Position numbers and translations under genes: made by a program
In this document: positions 24,395 through 37,610 of the stretch, one piece after another
Layout: the number at the start of each line of letters is the position of its first letter
How positions within the stretch are numbered: position 1 is the first letter of the stretch
Source of the DNA: Ailanthus altissimus
Taxonomy: Eukaryota; Streptophyta; Magnoliopsida; Sapindales; Simaroubaceae
Direction of reading: 5' to 3'
Assembly (NCBI GenBank): GCA_946807835.1
Contig: OX327690.1
Location: 8,838,501-8,902,500 of the forward strand
DNA length: 64,000 nucleotides
The notes under the pieces: generated by a model
The model's database searches: none
The model's input: the letters and a program-made list of their open reading frames with translations, nothing else
Told to the model about the DNA's origin: nothing

Positions 24395-24820
24395 GAAATA
24401 AAAAACTAAAGAGAAATGCTTTCATTGCAGTAAAAATGGGCTCTGGAAACTCAAATGCCCAAAATACCTTCCCATTGTGAAGAAGACTCCCTCAGATATT
24501 ATCTTTCCCATTATTGACATTTCTTTAGCATTTGATGATAGTATTGGCTGGGTATTAGATATCGCAAGTCTTTCTCACATTTGCAATATATTGTAGGGTC
24601 TGAAGGAAGTTAGACTACTTCAGAAGGGAGAAGTGCAGCTTCGAGTAAGAAATGGTGATCTCCTACGGGTCGAGGCTGTAAGACATTATGATTTGATTCT
24701 CTATTGTAATAAAACTGTTATACTTCATAACTATTATTTTGTGCCTGCTATGATCAGACAGATTATCTCTCTTTCTGTACTTAACAGTGAAGGGTATCAT
24801 ATATATATATTTATATATTG
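24395..24820 (+). pseudogene. Copia1 zinc knuckle and protease
   Basis: A CCHC-type knuckle near 24415-24456 reads CFHCSKNGLWKLKC, with the zinc-binding His replaced by Leu. The protease follows. Its catalytic DTGS equivalent reads DIAS near 24557, so the motif is damaged, and an in-frame TAG follows near 24594. Later conserved text (KGEVQLRVRNGDLLRVEA, NYYFVPAMIRQIISLSVL) is open from 24633 to 24821. Confidence 0.8.
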
Positions 24821-24897
24821 AGAACCGCTCTTTATTTTTATGTAATATGCTTGATATTTTATTAGCTAAGTGTTAGTTAATTAATGGGCATTATATT

Positions 24898-25850
24898 TTG
24901 GATACAACGAGAAATATCATGAATGTACAGGGTAGTACTAGTAATAGTGCAAAAGCCATAAATAATACGAAATTGTGGCATATGAGATTAGGTCATATAG
25001 GTGTGAGACTCCTAACCCGTCTAGTTAAAGATGGTCAAATAACTGATCTGACCATAGAACCTTACCTAGTTTATGAATATTGTATTCAAGAGAAAATGAC
25101 TAAATCTTCATTCATTGATGTTGGACATCGTGCCACTAATTTATTGAAACTAATGCATAGTGATGTATGTAATTTAATGAATCACGCTACAATGGGTGGA
25201 TTTCAATACTTTGTTAACTTTATCGATGATTTATCTTGATACGGGTATGTGTTTCTTATGAAACACAAGTCAAGAACCTTTAAAAAGTTCAAAGAGTTCA
25301 GACTTGAAGTAGAGAAACAAATCGAAATGTATGTTAAATATCTTTGATCAGATCGAGGCAGTGAGTATATGAGCTGTGAATTCTCTAATTATTTAAAGAA
25401 GAACGGGGTTCTGGCTCAATATAGTCTTCTAGGTACTCCGCAATACAATGGTGTGTCAGAAATGAGGAATTGAACTTTATTGGATATAGTCTAATCGATG
25501 ATGAGCTTCACCAATCTACCTGAATATCTTTGGGGTTATACTCTGGAAAATGCTACTCATATATTGAATAGAGTTCCATTTAAAGCTATTCCAACCATTT
25601 CATATAAGGTGTTGAATGGAAAGAAATCAAATCTTAAATATTTTAAGATTTGTGGCTGTCCTACTTACGTAAAAGTTACACAACATGATAAACTTACACC
25701 CAGGGGATACAAGTACCAGTTCGTTAGGTATCCCAAGAATTCAATGGGATACCAATTCTATGATCTCGAGGAACGAAATGTATTTGTTTCTCGATATGCC
25801 ACTTTTTTTAAGAAAACGTTTCTATCGTGGAGGTTGTAAAAAGATTATGC
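24898..25850 (+). pseudogene. Copia1 integrase
   Basis: The enzyme that would insert the cDNA. The HHCC zinc region reads LWHMRLGHIGVRLL near 24975, but the CxxC pair is reduced to YEYC. The catalytic core keeps LMHSDVCNLM (first Asp) near 25153 and SDRGSEYMS (second Asp) near 25347. Stops occur at about 25237, 25346 and 25470. The C-terminal text (LWGYTLENATHILNRVP, KYFKICGCPTYVKV) is open from 25498 to 25839. Confidence 0.88.
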
Positions 25851-26029
25851 TTGATAAAGCAAATCATAACTAACATAAACCTGAGATAGAGCCTCAAAAT
25901 CAATTGAGCAGAATAACTTTTACACATCCTACATGTAGGTCTAAAAGGATGTTTAGGCCATCTATTAGGTATGGTCAAATGCTTGAAGGTGCACTTGAAG
26001 TTTTTTTTAGTGGAAGAAAAAGATCATAT

Positions 26030-26948
26030 AACTTATAAGGATGCTATATTAGACATCGGATCGGGAAGGTGGCAAGAAGTCATGAAATTTGAAATTGACT
26101 TAATTCATCACAATCAAGTGTGGGATTTGGTTGAGCTTCCTGAAGGAATAGTTCCTATCGGTTATAAATAGATTTACAAGAGGAGGCGTGGATTCGATGG
26201 AAAGGTAGAGACCTTCAAAGCCCGACTGGTTGCAAAAGTTATTCTCAATGATCTGTGATCGATTATAAGGAAACCTTTGCACCAATAGTCATGTTGAAGT
26301 CAATAAAATTTTTATTATCTATTATTGCATATTATGACTATAAGATATGACAGATGGATGTAAAGATAGCATTCTTGAATGGATATCTCAAGAAAGAGAT
26401 ATACATGGAACAGCCTGAAGGTTTTGCATCCAGCCTATCCACGGGTCTAGTATGCAAGCTGAAGAAGTCCATTTATAGGCTTAAGCAGGCTTTCCAGAGT
26501 TAGAACCTTTGTTTTCATGAGGTGATCAAAGGATTTGGTTTAATAAAAAATGATGAGAAACCATGTGTGTATAAAAAGGTCAGTGGGAGTATGGTTGTCT
26601 TCTTAATCCTCTACGAGGATGACATACTGATCATTAGGAATGATATTGGTATGTTATAATTAGTCAAGAGTTATTTAAACAAAAACTTCTCCATGAAAGA
26701 CTTGGGAGAGGCTTTCAATATACTGGGTATAAAGCTTTATAAAGATAAAGTTAGGAAGCTGATAGGACTCTACCAATCATCATACACCGATAGTGTCTTA
26801 GAAAGTACAATTTTATTAACTGTAAGATAGCTAATGTACCTTCTAGATAAGACATTCATCTTTCGAAAAAAAATGTCTCCTCAGACGAAAGATGAAAGAG
26901 TTAGAATGTTTAAGATGCTATATGTATCACTTGTTGGCAGCCTGATAT
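26030..26948 (+). pseudogene. Copia1 reverse transcriptase, first part
   Basis: RVT_2-type domain. RWQEVMKFEIDLIHHNQVW near 26068, then GFDGKVETFKARLVAK near 26192-26238. After a frameshift comes MDVKIAFLNGYLKKEIYMEQ near 26353-26412. The catalytic YVDD reads YEDD at 26622-26633, a substitution of the second residue. Stops and frameshifts interrupt it. It ends at 26948 at a solo LTR and continues at 29147. Confidence 0.85.
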
Positions 26949-29146
26949 TGTTGGAGCTGGTGCTCACGTTCCATTCTAATATTGTATGAATATTAATTGT
27001 TAATATTTATACAATAAACATTTCGAATAAAGATTGTTAATATCATATTAATATGGTATAATGCTTGTAACATTACAGACATTGTTTGATCTGAAAGAGT
27101 TCAGATCTGATCTAAAGGAGTTTAGATCAGAACTAATAGTTATCAAAGCTGAGAGTTATAAATGCTAATAGTTAGCACTATTAATAGTTATCAGTTTATA
27201 AGAGTCAGCGAGGTCTAAAGAGTTAGAACTTTGTCTATAATGAGACAAAGACCTGAGAGTATACTTATAATGATATAGTTGCAAAGAGTTGCAATAGGTG
27301 CTAAGAAATATCATTATGTAAGTATGTCTCAAATATAATGTTCCTGATCTATGATCACCAATGCGGGTCTATCGGTGAATTCACAATATATAGATTAGTG
27401 TATGTCTATATCTGACTAGTTCAGATAGTTGTTCTTAGCTGACCATGAGCTTAGAGCTTGTATAGACATGCGGGTATCCAGTCAGGACTGGATACTGAAC
27501 AGACTCATGAGGACCCCAATAGATATCCTATGAAACCGTCAAAGGAAGGTTCTCTCGAGTTGAGTAGTAATCGTGATCCTTTGACCTGAGCGCCACAGTG
27601 GTCTTGTGAGTGATCTATCATGCTTTGGTTCCACATATGTCAGAGACCTTTCATGGTCTGACCGCTATGTGTCGCTGGGTATGGTCCGATGCTCATGGAG
27701 TCCGGTGTGCGTAGATACGGGATCCATCAGCTTACGTAGGTAAGTTGTATATCCGATGCTTCGAGATTGTATTTCATAAAGTCTTGTGGCCATAAGCATA
27801 AACTCGAGAAAAGAGTTTCCCACAGGGTTAAACAATATAGCAAAAATGTTTGCGTATATTGTTTATCGAGATACGAATCTGGAGATAAGATTATTGGATG
27901 AGCAAATGGGGATTTGATGGTGCTGATCTATATCCCCACACATCCAGGGTATAAATGATGGAAGGATTATACGTATACGTTATGATCTCAACTTATATGG
28001 TCTGACACGCTGATTTGTAATATTCGTAACGTATGCGTGGGGCATCGATTACGGATTAATGGAATAGTTCCATTTGACAAATCGGGTGTAGACCTAGTGA
28101 GTCCCAATATGAAATGTACTCTTTGAGCACTTGGGCAGTGTACCGTATTGAATTGTTCAATACAGTATAATTCAGCAATTACTAAAGTTACGTTAACTAA
28201 AGTATATGGTTAAATGGTGGGACCCACTTTAGGTTAACTTGGTAACCGAGTAAGGATATAATAGTAATTTTACTTTATGATTATTTAATTGTTAAATAAT
28301 TAAAATAAATATTTATTTGTTTAATTGTTAAATAAATGATTTAACTTAACTAAGGTTAAAGGTTAACCATAAGGTTAAGTTAGTTAACTTTACTTAATAG
28401 TTAAGTAAAGGTTAACCTAACCATGGTTAAGTTAGTTAACTATAGTTAAATTAATTAAATATTTATTAACTTAAAGGTTAAGTTAAAATAATCTAACTAA
28501 GGTTAAATGTTAACTAAGGTTAGGTTAAGTCAAATGAAATGCAAATGAAATTCAAATTAGTTTGGAATTTATGCATTAGTATATAAAGTGAAATGAAATT
28601 GAAAATCATTAATTTTTGAAATTGGTTTTAGATTTTAGGTTTTGCATTTTGGGAGCCAATTCAATTTGAGGAATTGAAATTGTTTGTTTTGTGTTTTAAG
28701 TGTTAGAACAATAAAACAAACTAAATAAATGGTTACTAAATGTAATAACTAAAAACAAGATTTGTTTTATTTATTCAAAAGTTGAATAAAAGGAAAAACA
28801 AATTTGATTAAGTTAAATTGTTTAACTTTGAAAAATGTTTAAGAGTTAAACATATATGCTGGATTAAAATGCTGCCATTCTAGACAATCAAACCCATCCT
28901 TGTTGATTGCTAGAATTGATCAAAGATTCATTTCATGGTGGACTTCAAAGAAAATTAATCCAAAGGCTTCATTGGTGATATTTCTCAATTTCGAATTTTT
29001 CGTTTAATCAAATGTTATTTTCTGTGTTCATTATATTTAATCTTCCGCTGTGCACATGTATGTATGAGATATGTATATTGTTTGTATGATGAACACAACC
29101 CACATGCAAGCACCCTAGTTTTATTTGTACAACCCATAACCCAACA
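26949..29146 (+). repeat. Solo LTR, family A copy 2, inside Copia1 RT
   Basis: 2198 bases starting TGTTGGAGCTGG and ending AACCCAACA, flanked by a perfect TSD GATAT (26944-26948 and 29147-29151). It belongs to the same LTR family as its host Copia1 but to a visibly different subfamily. The Copia1 RT reading continues in frame across the site when the LTR and one TSD copy are discounted. A GTTAAC-rich section lies at about 28220-28540. Confidence 0.95.
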
Positions 29147-29800
29147 GATATATGTTATAATATACACAAGACCTGACATCAGTATAGCTATAAGTATTAC
29201 TAGTCGGTATCACTTTGATCTAGATGACAACCATTGGATGGTAGTCAAACATGTCCTTAAATACCTTAAGAGTACAAAGGACAAGTTTCTCATTTATGGA
29301 AAAAGTGATTTACAGGTTAAGGGATACATAGATTCAGACTTTCAGTCTCATCTAGATGATAAAAAGTCTATATCTGAATATGTATTTATCTTTAATAGTG
29401 TTACAGTGAGTTGAAAAAGCAACAAATAGGGATCCACAGCTGATTCAACAACTAAAGCAGAATATATTGCAGCCTCTAAGGTAGCAAAAGAAGTAGTGTA
29501 GATACATAAGTTTGTTGCCTAGCTTGGGATTGTCCCAAGTTTGATAGATCCTATCCCTTTATTCTGCGACAACAATGGAGTCATTGCATAAGTAAAAAAG
29601 CCAAGAATGCATCAGAGATCTAAATATGTAGAGAGAAAATACCATATAATTAGAGAAATCTTGGCAATGGGAGATGTACTAATTTGTAAAGTTGACTCTG
29701 TAAATAATGTAGCGGACCCACTAACTAAAGCCTTAACTCCAAAGGTGTTTGAGAAACACATGGAGTCTATGGGTATTAGATACCACTATAAATGTCACTA
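29147..29800 (+). pseudogene. Copia1 RT end and RNase H
   Basis: Continues with YTRPDISIAISITSRY near 29164, then YLKSTKDKFLIYGKSDL and GYIDSDFQSHLDDKKS. The Ty1-type RNase H follows: STADSTTKAEYIAASK near 29435 and FCDNNGVIA near 29560, then RSKYVERKYHIIRE and ADPLTKALTPKVFEKH at the end. Stops at 29412 and nearby break the frame. Confidence 0.88.
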
Positions 29801-29813
29801 GAGTAAGTGGGAG
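29801..29813 (+). other. Copia1 polypurine tract
   Basis: GAGTAAGTGGGAG directly before the 3' LTR, the expected site for plus-strand priming. Confidence 0.7.
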
Positions 29814-32150
29814 TTTTTTGAGATTCGTACTTACATGCCATCCCATATTTGTGTGAATATTTATTTTATAATATTTATACAATACATTATTTGTTAAATC
29901 ACCAATTACTATTATTAAATGGTTCAATGTTTGTGACGCTACAGACATTATATAATCTAAAGGAGTTCAAATTTGGTCTAGAGAAGTTTAGATCAATGCT
30001 AAGAGTTAACATCACTGAAAAACTATAAATGCAAAAGAGTTAGCATGTAATAATAATCAGTGAAGTCTAAAAGTTAGAATCTTTTCTATAACGGTACAAA
30101 AACCTGAGAATACATTAGTAATATCATAGTTGCAAGAATTATAATAGGTGCTCAGAAATGTTATTATGTAAGTCTATTATCAAATTATATGTTTCTGATC
30201 TTAATTCACCGATGTAGATCTATCGGTGGAATTCATTTAAATAAACCAGTGTATACTATACCTAGATGGTCTAGATGGTTGTTCTTAGTTGACTATGGAC
30301 TTACTAAAAGTTCCTATAGTATACAGGTGTTTAGTAAGGACTGAATACTGAACAGACTCAATGAGGACACCAATAGACATCCCATGAAGTCGTCAATGGA
30401 AGGTCCTCTCAAGTTGAGTAGTATATGTGGTCCTTTAACCTGAGTACCACAGTGGGCTTGTAAGTGATTCATCATACTTTGGTTCCACGCATATCACAGA
30501 CCTTTTATGGTGTAACCATTGGGTGTCGCTGGGTATGGTCCTATGCTTATGGAGTCCGCTGTGTACAGATATGAGTTTTGTTAGCTCACATGGATGAGTT
30601 ATATTTTCGGATGCTTAGAGACTTATCTTAGAAAGTTTATGGCCATAAGCAACAAACCTAGGAAAAGAGTTTTCTACAGGATTAAACAATATTGTAAAAG
30701 TGTTTGCATATATTGCTTGTTAAGATACGTGTCTGGAGATAAGTTCACGGATGAGCTTATAGGGATTTGACGGTAGTAATTTATATCCCTACTCTTCCAG
30801 GATATAAATGACGGAATGATTATACGTATGCGCTATAACCTCAACTTGTATGGTCTAGTGCACTGATTTGTAATATCCGTGACATATGCGTAGGGAATCG
30901 ATCTCGAACTCACAGAATAGTTTTGTTTAACAAATCAAGAGTAGACCTAGAGAGTCCCACAATATGAAGTATACTAGTTATGCACTAGGGCAGCGTATCG
31001 GATTGAATAGTTCGATCTAGAAAATTTCAACAACCGAAAATTTACTTTGATTTTCCTCTGGTCATGCACATGTCAAGGCTTAAAAGTTAAGTATATTAAT
31101 TAGTTGACAATTAGTTGTTGACTAATGAGATATTGACATATGACACATTGTGGGCCAATTATTGTTTGACTTAAAAATTACAAAAATACCCTTATTTGTT
31201 GGACAAATAATATTATTATTTTATTCATTAAAATGATTATTGAATAAAATAATAATAATAATATATGATATTATTATTTAATTGAAGTCAAACAATTTAT
31301 TTTTTTATTTAAATTGGCATGTGTTTCTATCATGATTTAATAAGAGTATATCATTTATTTACTATTGATTAAATGTTATAATAAAAATAAATGGGTAGCA
31401 CTTGTAAATGGTAAACCTTAAATGTCACTTGCAAATGAAAAAGAGTTTTTCATTTTAGTCAAGATTTTGGCTAAGTTCATCCAAGTCATTTTTCATTTTG
31501 TTTTGTTTTGATTTTTTTTTATTGTAAACAATGATAAACAAATTACTAATAGCAAACATTGACTATTATAATGGATGTCATTATGTGAGAAAATGGAGAA
31601 AAATGGATAAACAAATGAAAAAATAATATGTTGCTCAATTGATAAACAAATGAAAGAGCAATATATTGCTCAATTGATGAAAGAAAAATTCAGTCATGAC
31701 ATGTGAGAGGTAAGAATAGTGAATTTTGCTAAGTGTTAGAAAATTCTCTCAAGTGTTGAGAGCATAAAAATACACATCTTCCATTTTTCCTTCCATTTTG
31801 GCCATTTATACTATAAGGTAGAAACAAGGTTTTAAGAGTTGAATCATTTGCTGGAAAAGCTACTATTTTAGCTTTCCAAGCCCATCATGTCTAGGAACTA
31901 GAATTGTAAGTGGGTTACTTTAAGGCAGGTACTTTGATTCAACTAAAAACCAAAGGCTTGACAAGGTAATAAATTCTTAATCTTGATGTAGTTTACATTT
32001 ATGAGATAATATGTAAAGTTTATTTATGTTTATCATTAAGAAATCTGTATTCCACTCATTCGATGCGCATATATGTATGTGATACATATACTATTTTGAA
32101 TGATAGATACAAACCCATATGTATGCACCCTAGGTTTAAAATCACTCACA
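29814..32150 (+). repeat. Copia1 3' LTR (family A copy 3)
   Basis: 2337 bases colinear with 17422-19749. The first bases have drifted from TGTT to TTTT. The end, ATCACTCACA, is clear. Many single-base differences from the 5' LTR show an old insertion. An imperfect repeat of about 45 bases (near 31611-31675, containing GATAAACAAATGAAA twice) is a small local duplication. Confidence 0.9.
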
Positions 32151-33436
32151 CGTTGAATCATCTAATGATTATCCAATGTGCTCTTAATCTTGTGTAGTTC
32201 TTCTCTAAAATAGCTTTAAATGTTGTTCATGTTGGAGTTGGTGCTTACATGCCATTCCAATATTTATGAATATTAAATTATTTAATATTTATAAAGCAAA
32301 CATTTCGTATAATCGTTAATACAATATAAATACATGGTACAATGCTTGTTACGTTACAGACATTGTATGATTTGAAGAAGTTCAAATCTGGTCTAAAGGA
32401 GTTTAGACTAGTGCTAATAATTAGCAGAGCTAAATATTATATTATGCTAATAGTTAGCACTGCTAAAAGTTGGCAGGTTATAACAGTCAGCCAAATCTAA
32501 AAGATTTGATCTTGGTCTGTAATAGGACACAGACATGATGGTATACTAGTAATGACATGGTTGTAAGGAGTTGCAATAGGTGCTAGAAGATGTCATTATA
32601 TAAGTATGTCCTCAAACACTATGTTGCTAATTTGTTTCACTGATGCGGGTCTATTGGTGGATCCATTTTATATAAATCAGTGTATGCTATATCTATATGG
32701 TACAGATGGTTGTTCCTAGCTAACCATGGGCTTACCGAAAGCTCGTATATGCATATAGGTATTCAGTCAGGACTGAATACTGAACAGACTCACGAAGACG
32801 CCAATAAATATCCTATGAAACCATCAATGGTGAGTCCTCTCAAGTTGAGTAATATACGTGGTCCTTTGACCTGAATACTACGGTGGACTTGTAAGTGATC
32901 CATCATACTTTGGTTCTACACATGTCACAGACCTTTCATAGTATGACGCTAGGTGTCGTTGGTATGGTTCATTCTTATAGAGTCTGGTGTGTTCAGATAT
33001 GAGATACATTAGCTGCATATGGGAGTAGTATATCTAGATGATTCGAGATTGTATTTTAGTAAATCTCGTGGCCACGAGTACTAAACCGGGAAAGATGTTT
33101 CCCAAAGGGTTAAACAAGATAGCAAAGGTATTTGTGTATTTGTTCTTGGAAATATAAATCTGAAGATAAGCTCATGGATGGGCATACAAGAATTTGATGG
33201 TGTTGATCTATATACTTGCACATCCAAGATATAGATGATGAAGGATTATACGTATACATTGTGACCTCAACTTGTATGGTTTAATGCGCTGATTTGTAAT
33301 ATCTGTGACGTGTGGATGGGGTATCGATCATAGACTCATAGAATAGTTCTATTTGACAAATTAGGCTTGGACCTAGAGTGTCCCATAATATGAAGTGTAC
33401 TCGTTGTACACTAGGGTAGCATACTAGATTGAATTT

Positions 33437-36209
33437 GTAATATCTAATCCCTATTAGTAGTATTGGCGCCTAAATTTCGGTATAGAGTAATGAAGACACC
33501 GTAGGATTATTCAATTTTTAACCCTATTAGAAATATTTTTTATGGTGCGCGTGAAAGATATTAGACCTAATTTGGTAATTTCAAATACGGTAGGAGCATC
33601 GGACGATCTTAAAATATTTTTGAAATTTTTCGCTATTGGCTTGGAAAAGGAAAATTTAAATTACTTCATGAATTTTCATTTAAGGGTTATGTATGGAATA
33701 AGCCTTTGTTGAGAAATACAATCTATATATTAGAGAATGAACCAATTACAAACAATCTCATGGATTGCCAAGTTGGGAATTCTAGTTAGTTCCTTGGACT
33801 ATTCTAACTAAATAGTTACAAAGGAACCAATTACATACTTAGTTTTCAATTAATGGCAAATTAGAAATTTAGAGTAAGTTGAAGGAAAAATTGGTCAATT
33901 GAGGGAGCACTATATATATGGTAGAAGTGGGTATATTTTTTAAGAGAGTAAGAGCAAACACTTAGAGCAAAAGAGAGAATAAATTCGTGCAAGTGAGGGA
34001 GGGGCTGCTACAGTGACATTTCAAGTTTTTTTTTTCATGTATGATCAAGCTATAAGAAGGTCAAGTATAAGTTCCTAAGCTCAATTGAAGCCTCCATTAG
34101 TAAAAATCTAAGAAAAAGAGGTATGAAAAGTATTGTTTTGTGAGATTTATAAGTGAACTTTCAAGATTGCTTCAATTGATGTTCTTGTGTGTATTCTTGG
34201 TTTAGATTGAGTTGAATTCTAGTGTGGAGTTTGAAGGAGTCATCAATTTGAAGAAATTGGCAAGGTAAGAATTAGGGTTTTAGGTGATTTGAATGTAGAG
34301 ACTTCAATTGGATTTAATTAGGGCATTAGAATGAAATTGGCTTGATTTTGATATAATTGAAACAAAAAATTGAGAAAAGAAATGTGTTGGAACATAGGGT
34401 GAAATTCTGCCATTTTAGGGAACTTAGGGATTGAGTTATGTTTTGATTGAATTGTGATGTATAAATGGTGCCTTATGTAAATTGAATGTATATGGTTTAT
34501 GAAAAACATCAAAAATGAAGAAAATAGGATATCATTGTCTATTTTGAAGAGGTAAATGAAAATTATGTCCAACCAAAGTTATAGGGTGTTAAGAAATTTT
34601 CAGGGCGTCGGATGATGAATTAGATAAGATTGAATGGCTTCATAAATGAAAATCGAAAAGTAGTATCCATCCGGGCTTTGTATGTCGATTAGGGAGAACA
34701 GTAGTTAAATGAGATTCTAGTGTTTGAATTAGTTCTAAATGTCATTTATGGTGCGTAGGTGAAGAAAACCAAGAGCGGTAACGGGAGCAGAAATCCGAAG
34801 CGAAATTGAGTGCGGAGCGGTTGTGAGTAAAAATCTGTCATTTCTTTTATCTTTCGCTTATTGTATTTTCGCATAATGAAAATGTATGTTTTATGAGCTT
34901 TTAATGCATAAACATGATTTATGATCTTGATATATATCCATAGATTTGCTTTTACATGTTTGGTTTAAGAAACAGTTTTAAAATTACTGCATCCATTTAA
35001 AAGGCCATTGGTGCCCTTAGATTATAGTGGTGGTGATTGTATTAGACTCGACCGGTATATCCCGTACACATGGGCAAGTTATGGGGGTGTGTCACTAACT
35101 CCAGACGGGATGTCAAGTCATGTGAGTTGCTCTATGTGTACGAGGTATTATCTTGCTATATGTATACGATGTAGAATTCTGCTGCATAGCCAGTGGGATG
35201 TCTTGAGATGTCACTGTGGGTGCTGCTAGTTGAGGTGCCCCGTGACTCACTCACGTGTGCGATGCTAGTTGAGTCGTTGCGTGAGTATAGAGCTTTAGGG
35301 TTACCATTGGTACAATTTAGAAAAAAAATGGCCGACCGAGGACTTTACTAGTTTTCGATCTACCGATAGCATTTTATGCATTTATATGCACATGGTAGCT
35401 ATTATATTGTACAGATTTTGGATATTATTTTCCAAAGATGTAAATAAACCCGCTCGGCAAGATTTCATCGACATATGATGTTAGAAACTGTTTTACTGCT
35501 TTATATCAGTTTTAGAAGCATGATTTATGCATGTCTTTTAGAATTTACTATCTATGCATAATGTTATTTTATTTGAAATCTTAAATGCACTAACTGAGCT
35601 CCTTTAGCTCACTCGTTTTGTGTTTTATATTTTTTAAACCCCCTTCTCAGGTGCAAGTCTCGATATGTAAGCTGTTGGTTCTCCTACTATTGATTAATGG
35701 GCCAAATCTGAAGATTGTTTTATATATATAAATGTTTTTGTAGCACTCTTTTTCTTTCAACATAATAGTTCTAGATTTGTGCATTGTACATATGTTTTGG
35801 ATAACCAAGAAGATATTTCGATATTGTGATGATTGTTTCACTTTTCTATTAGTATTCTAGTTTTATGATCATAATAAAATTGTTTAGTTGAGTTGGATTT
35901 GGTTTGAAAAGGATCGGAGGTCCTATTTGGTAGTATTAAGAAGTGTTTGAATTAAAAGTGCAATTTCTTTGCAGGTTTTATATTGGATTCTCCGAAAAAC
36001 AAGGGAAACTCTACCCCTTTTTAAAAAATAAGATTAAGATGTCATTTTCATGTATATGCCAAGATTTTATTAATAATAGCAAGAACCAAAAAGGGGTTCA
36101 TCTTACAGAATTTCTCAACTTACCCAGTTATATTCTAAGAAACTTCCGTCGGGGTGCTTGGCAGGGCCGTTAGGATCTACTGTAGAGGGTCTCGAGCCTG
36201 ATCTTATCA
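33437..36209 (+). repeat. Solo LTR, family B, copy B2
   Basis: 2773 bases starting TGTAATATC and ending CTTATCA, with a perfect TSD GAATT (33432-33436 and 36210-36214). It is colinear with B1 along its whole length. The short open frames inside (35008-35229, 35943-36173) are LTR sequence, not genes. Confidence 0.92.
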
Positions 36210-37610
36210 GAATTGTTTAATCTAGTAATTTTCAGTGGAACCAAATATTTGTTTCAGGAACCCTCGGGATGCGCACATGTCAGTATTCAAGTGTTAAGTA
36301 TAATAATTATTTAATAATTATTGTTGACTAATTAAATAGTAACATGTAGTACATTATAAGCTTTTGGTTAAATTGACTCAAATATTGGGTAAGGTGGGAC
36401 CTACATTAGGGTAATTAAAAGCTTAATGGTTATTTTCCTTAATTGATTATTTAAGTGTTAAATAATCTAAATATTTATTCTCACTTAAGAGTTAAGTGAT
36501 TAGTTAATTTGACTAGAGTTAATTGTTAGCTCATGATTAAATTAATAAAGTAAATATTTTATTGAGGACTTAATTGATAAATAAAATGAGATTTTATTAA
36601 AAAAATAATTAAATTAAAGTAAATGTTGTTTAAAAAGGATATTAAATTGAAATATAAGGACTGAAGTGTAAATTTTCTTGTCAAAGACAAGAAATGGCCG
36701 GCCACCCACTCTTATCCAATTATTAGACACATATTCGATAAATCAAATTTATTTTAATAATAATATATTAATCAAAAGTTTAGATATTTTATATTATTAT
36801 TACATTTATATATTCATTTGATGAATATTAAATGCAATAAATGGCATGCCATTATAAGTGAGTGGTTGGCATTAAAATGATTTAGTCTTTGAAACAAATA
36901 ATAATTAAAAGAAAAAACAAAGTGGCCGGCCATTATTATGGTAGTGGTTGCCTTTGAATTGTTTTGGTCGTTTCGAAATAAAGGTAGAGAAGAATAAAGC
37001 AAAGATGGCTTTCGGCGGGAGAAATAAGGTGAAAATGGTTTTCATTTTTCTCATTTGAAGCAAAACAAGATGGCCACTAAATTTTAAAGGTAAGGAAAAT
37101 TATTTTGGTTTAAAGTTTATAAGTGTTAAAAACAACAAAAATGTGACAGCAAAAATTGTTTTGTCATTCATCTTCTTCTTCTAAACAAAAAACCATTTGA
37201 GTTATTTATTTTGATGGATTTAAGTGTTGAATACATCAAGAACAAAAATGAATATAGTCTAAGTTTTAGGCTATGGGATTAAGAGTTAATCTAATAGTTT
37301 AAGTGTTAAATCGATGCTGAAAATATAAAAGCTGTTGCTCTAGCGACTCAAGTCCACCATGTTGAGTCATAGAACTGCCAACGGGTCGATTTCATGCGAT
37401 ATTTCAGCTACAAGTCCGTTTTAAAGGCTTGACACATGATATTCTAAACCATTAGTATTAATTAGATTAATATATTTTATATTTTGTTCATTAGTGAAAT
37501 GAATAAAATTTATTGTGTTTATTTTAAAAATTTTGATTTCTAGCTTCCATTGCGTTTATAATTTGTATAGGTATGTATATGAATTTTAAAATAGGCATGT
37601 ATACCACATG

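Larger units (their letters stand above)
17422..32150 (+). mobile_element. Copia1: Tork/Angela-like Ty1/copia retrotransposon
   Basis: It has two family-A LTRs of about 2.33 kb (17422-19749 and 29814-32150), a Met-tRNA primer-binding site three bases after the 5' LTR (19753-19764) and a purine tract before the 3' LTR. The flanking TSD is GGTTG (17417-17421) and CGTTG (32151-32155), 4 of 5 matching. The internal order is gag, protease, integrase, RT, RNase H, as in Ty1/copia. The Gag and RT text most resembles the Tork/Angela group. Two solo LTRs interrupt it: family B in the leader (20606-23376) and family A in the RT (26949-29146). Stops are scattered through all domains, so it cannot encode its proteins. 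Confidence 0.9.

Noticed and set aside
35008..35229. Cys-rich 73-codon frame
   Set aside because: Part of LTR B2. The equivalent region of B1 has different frames.
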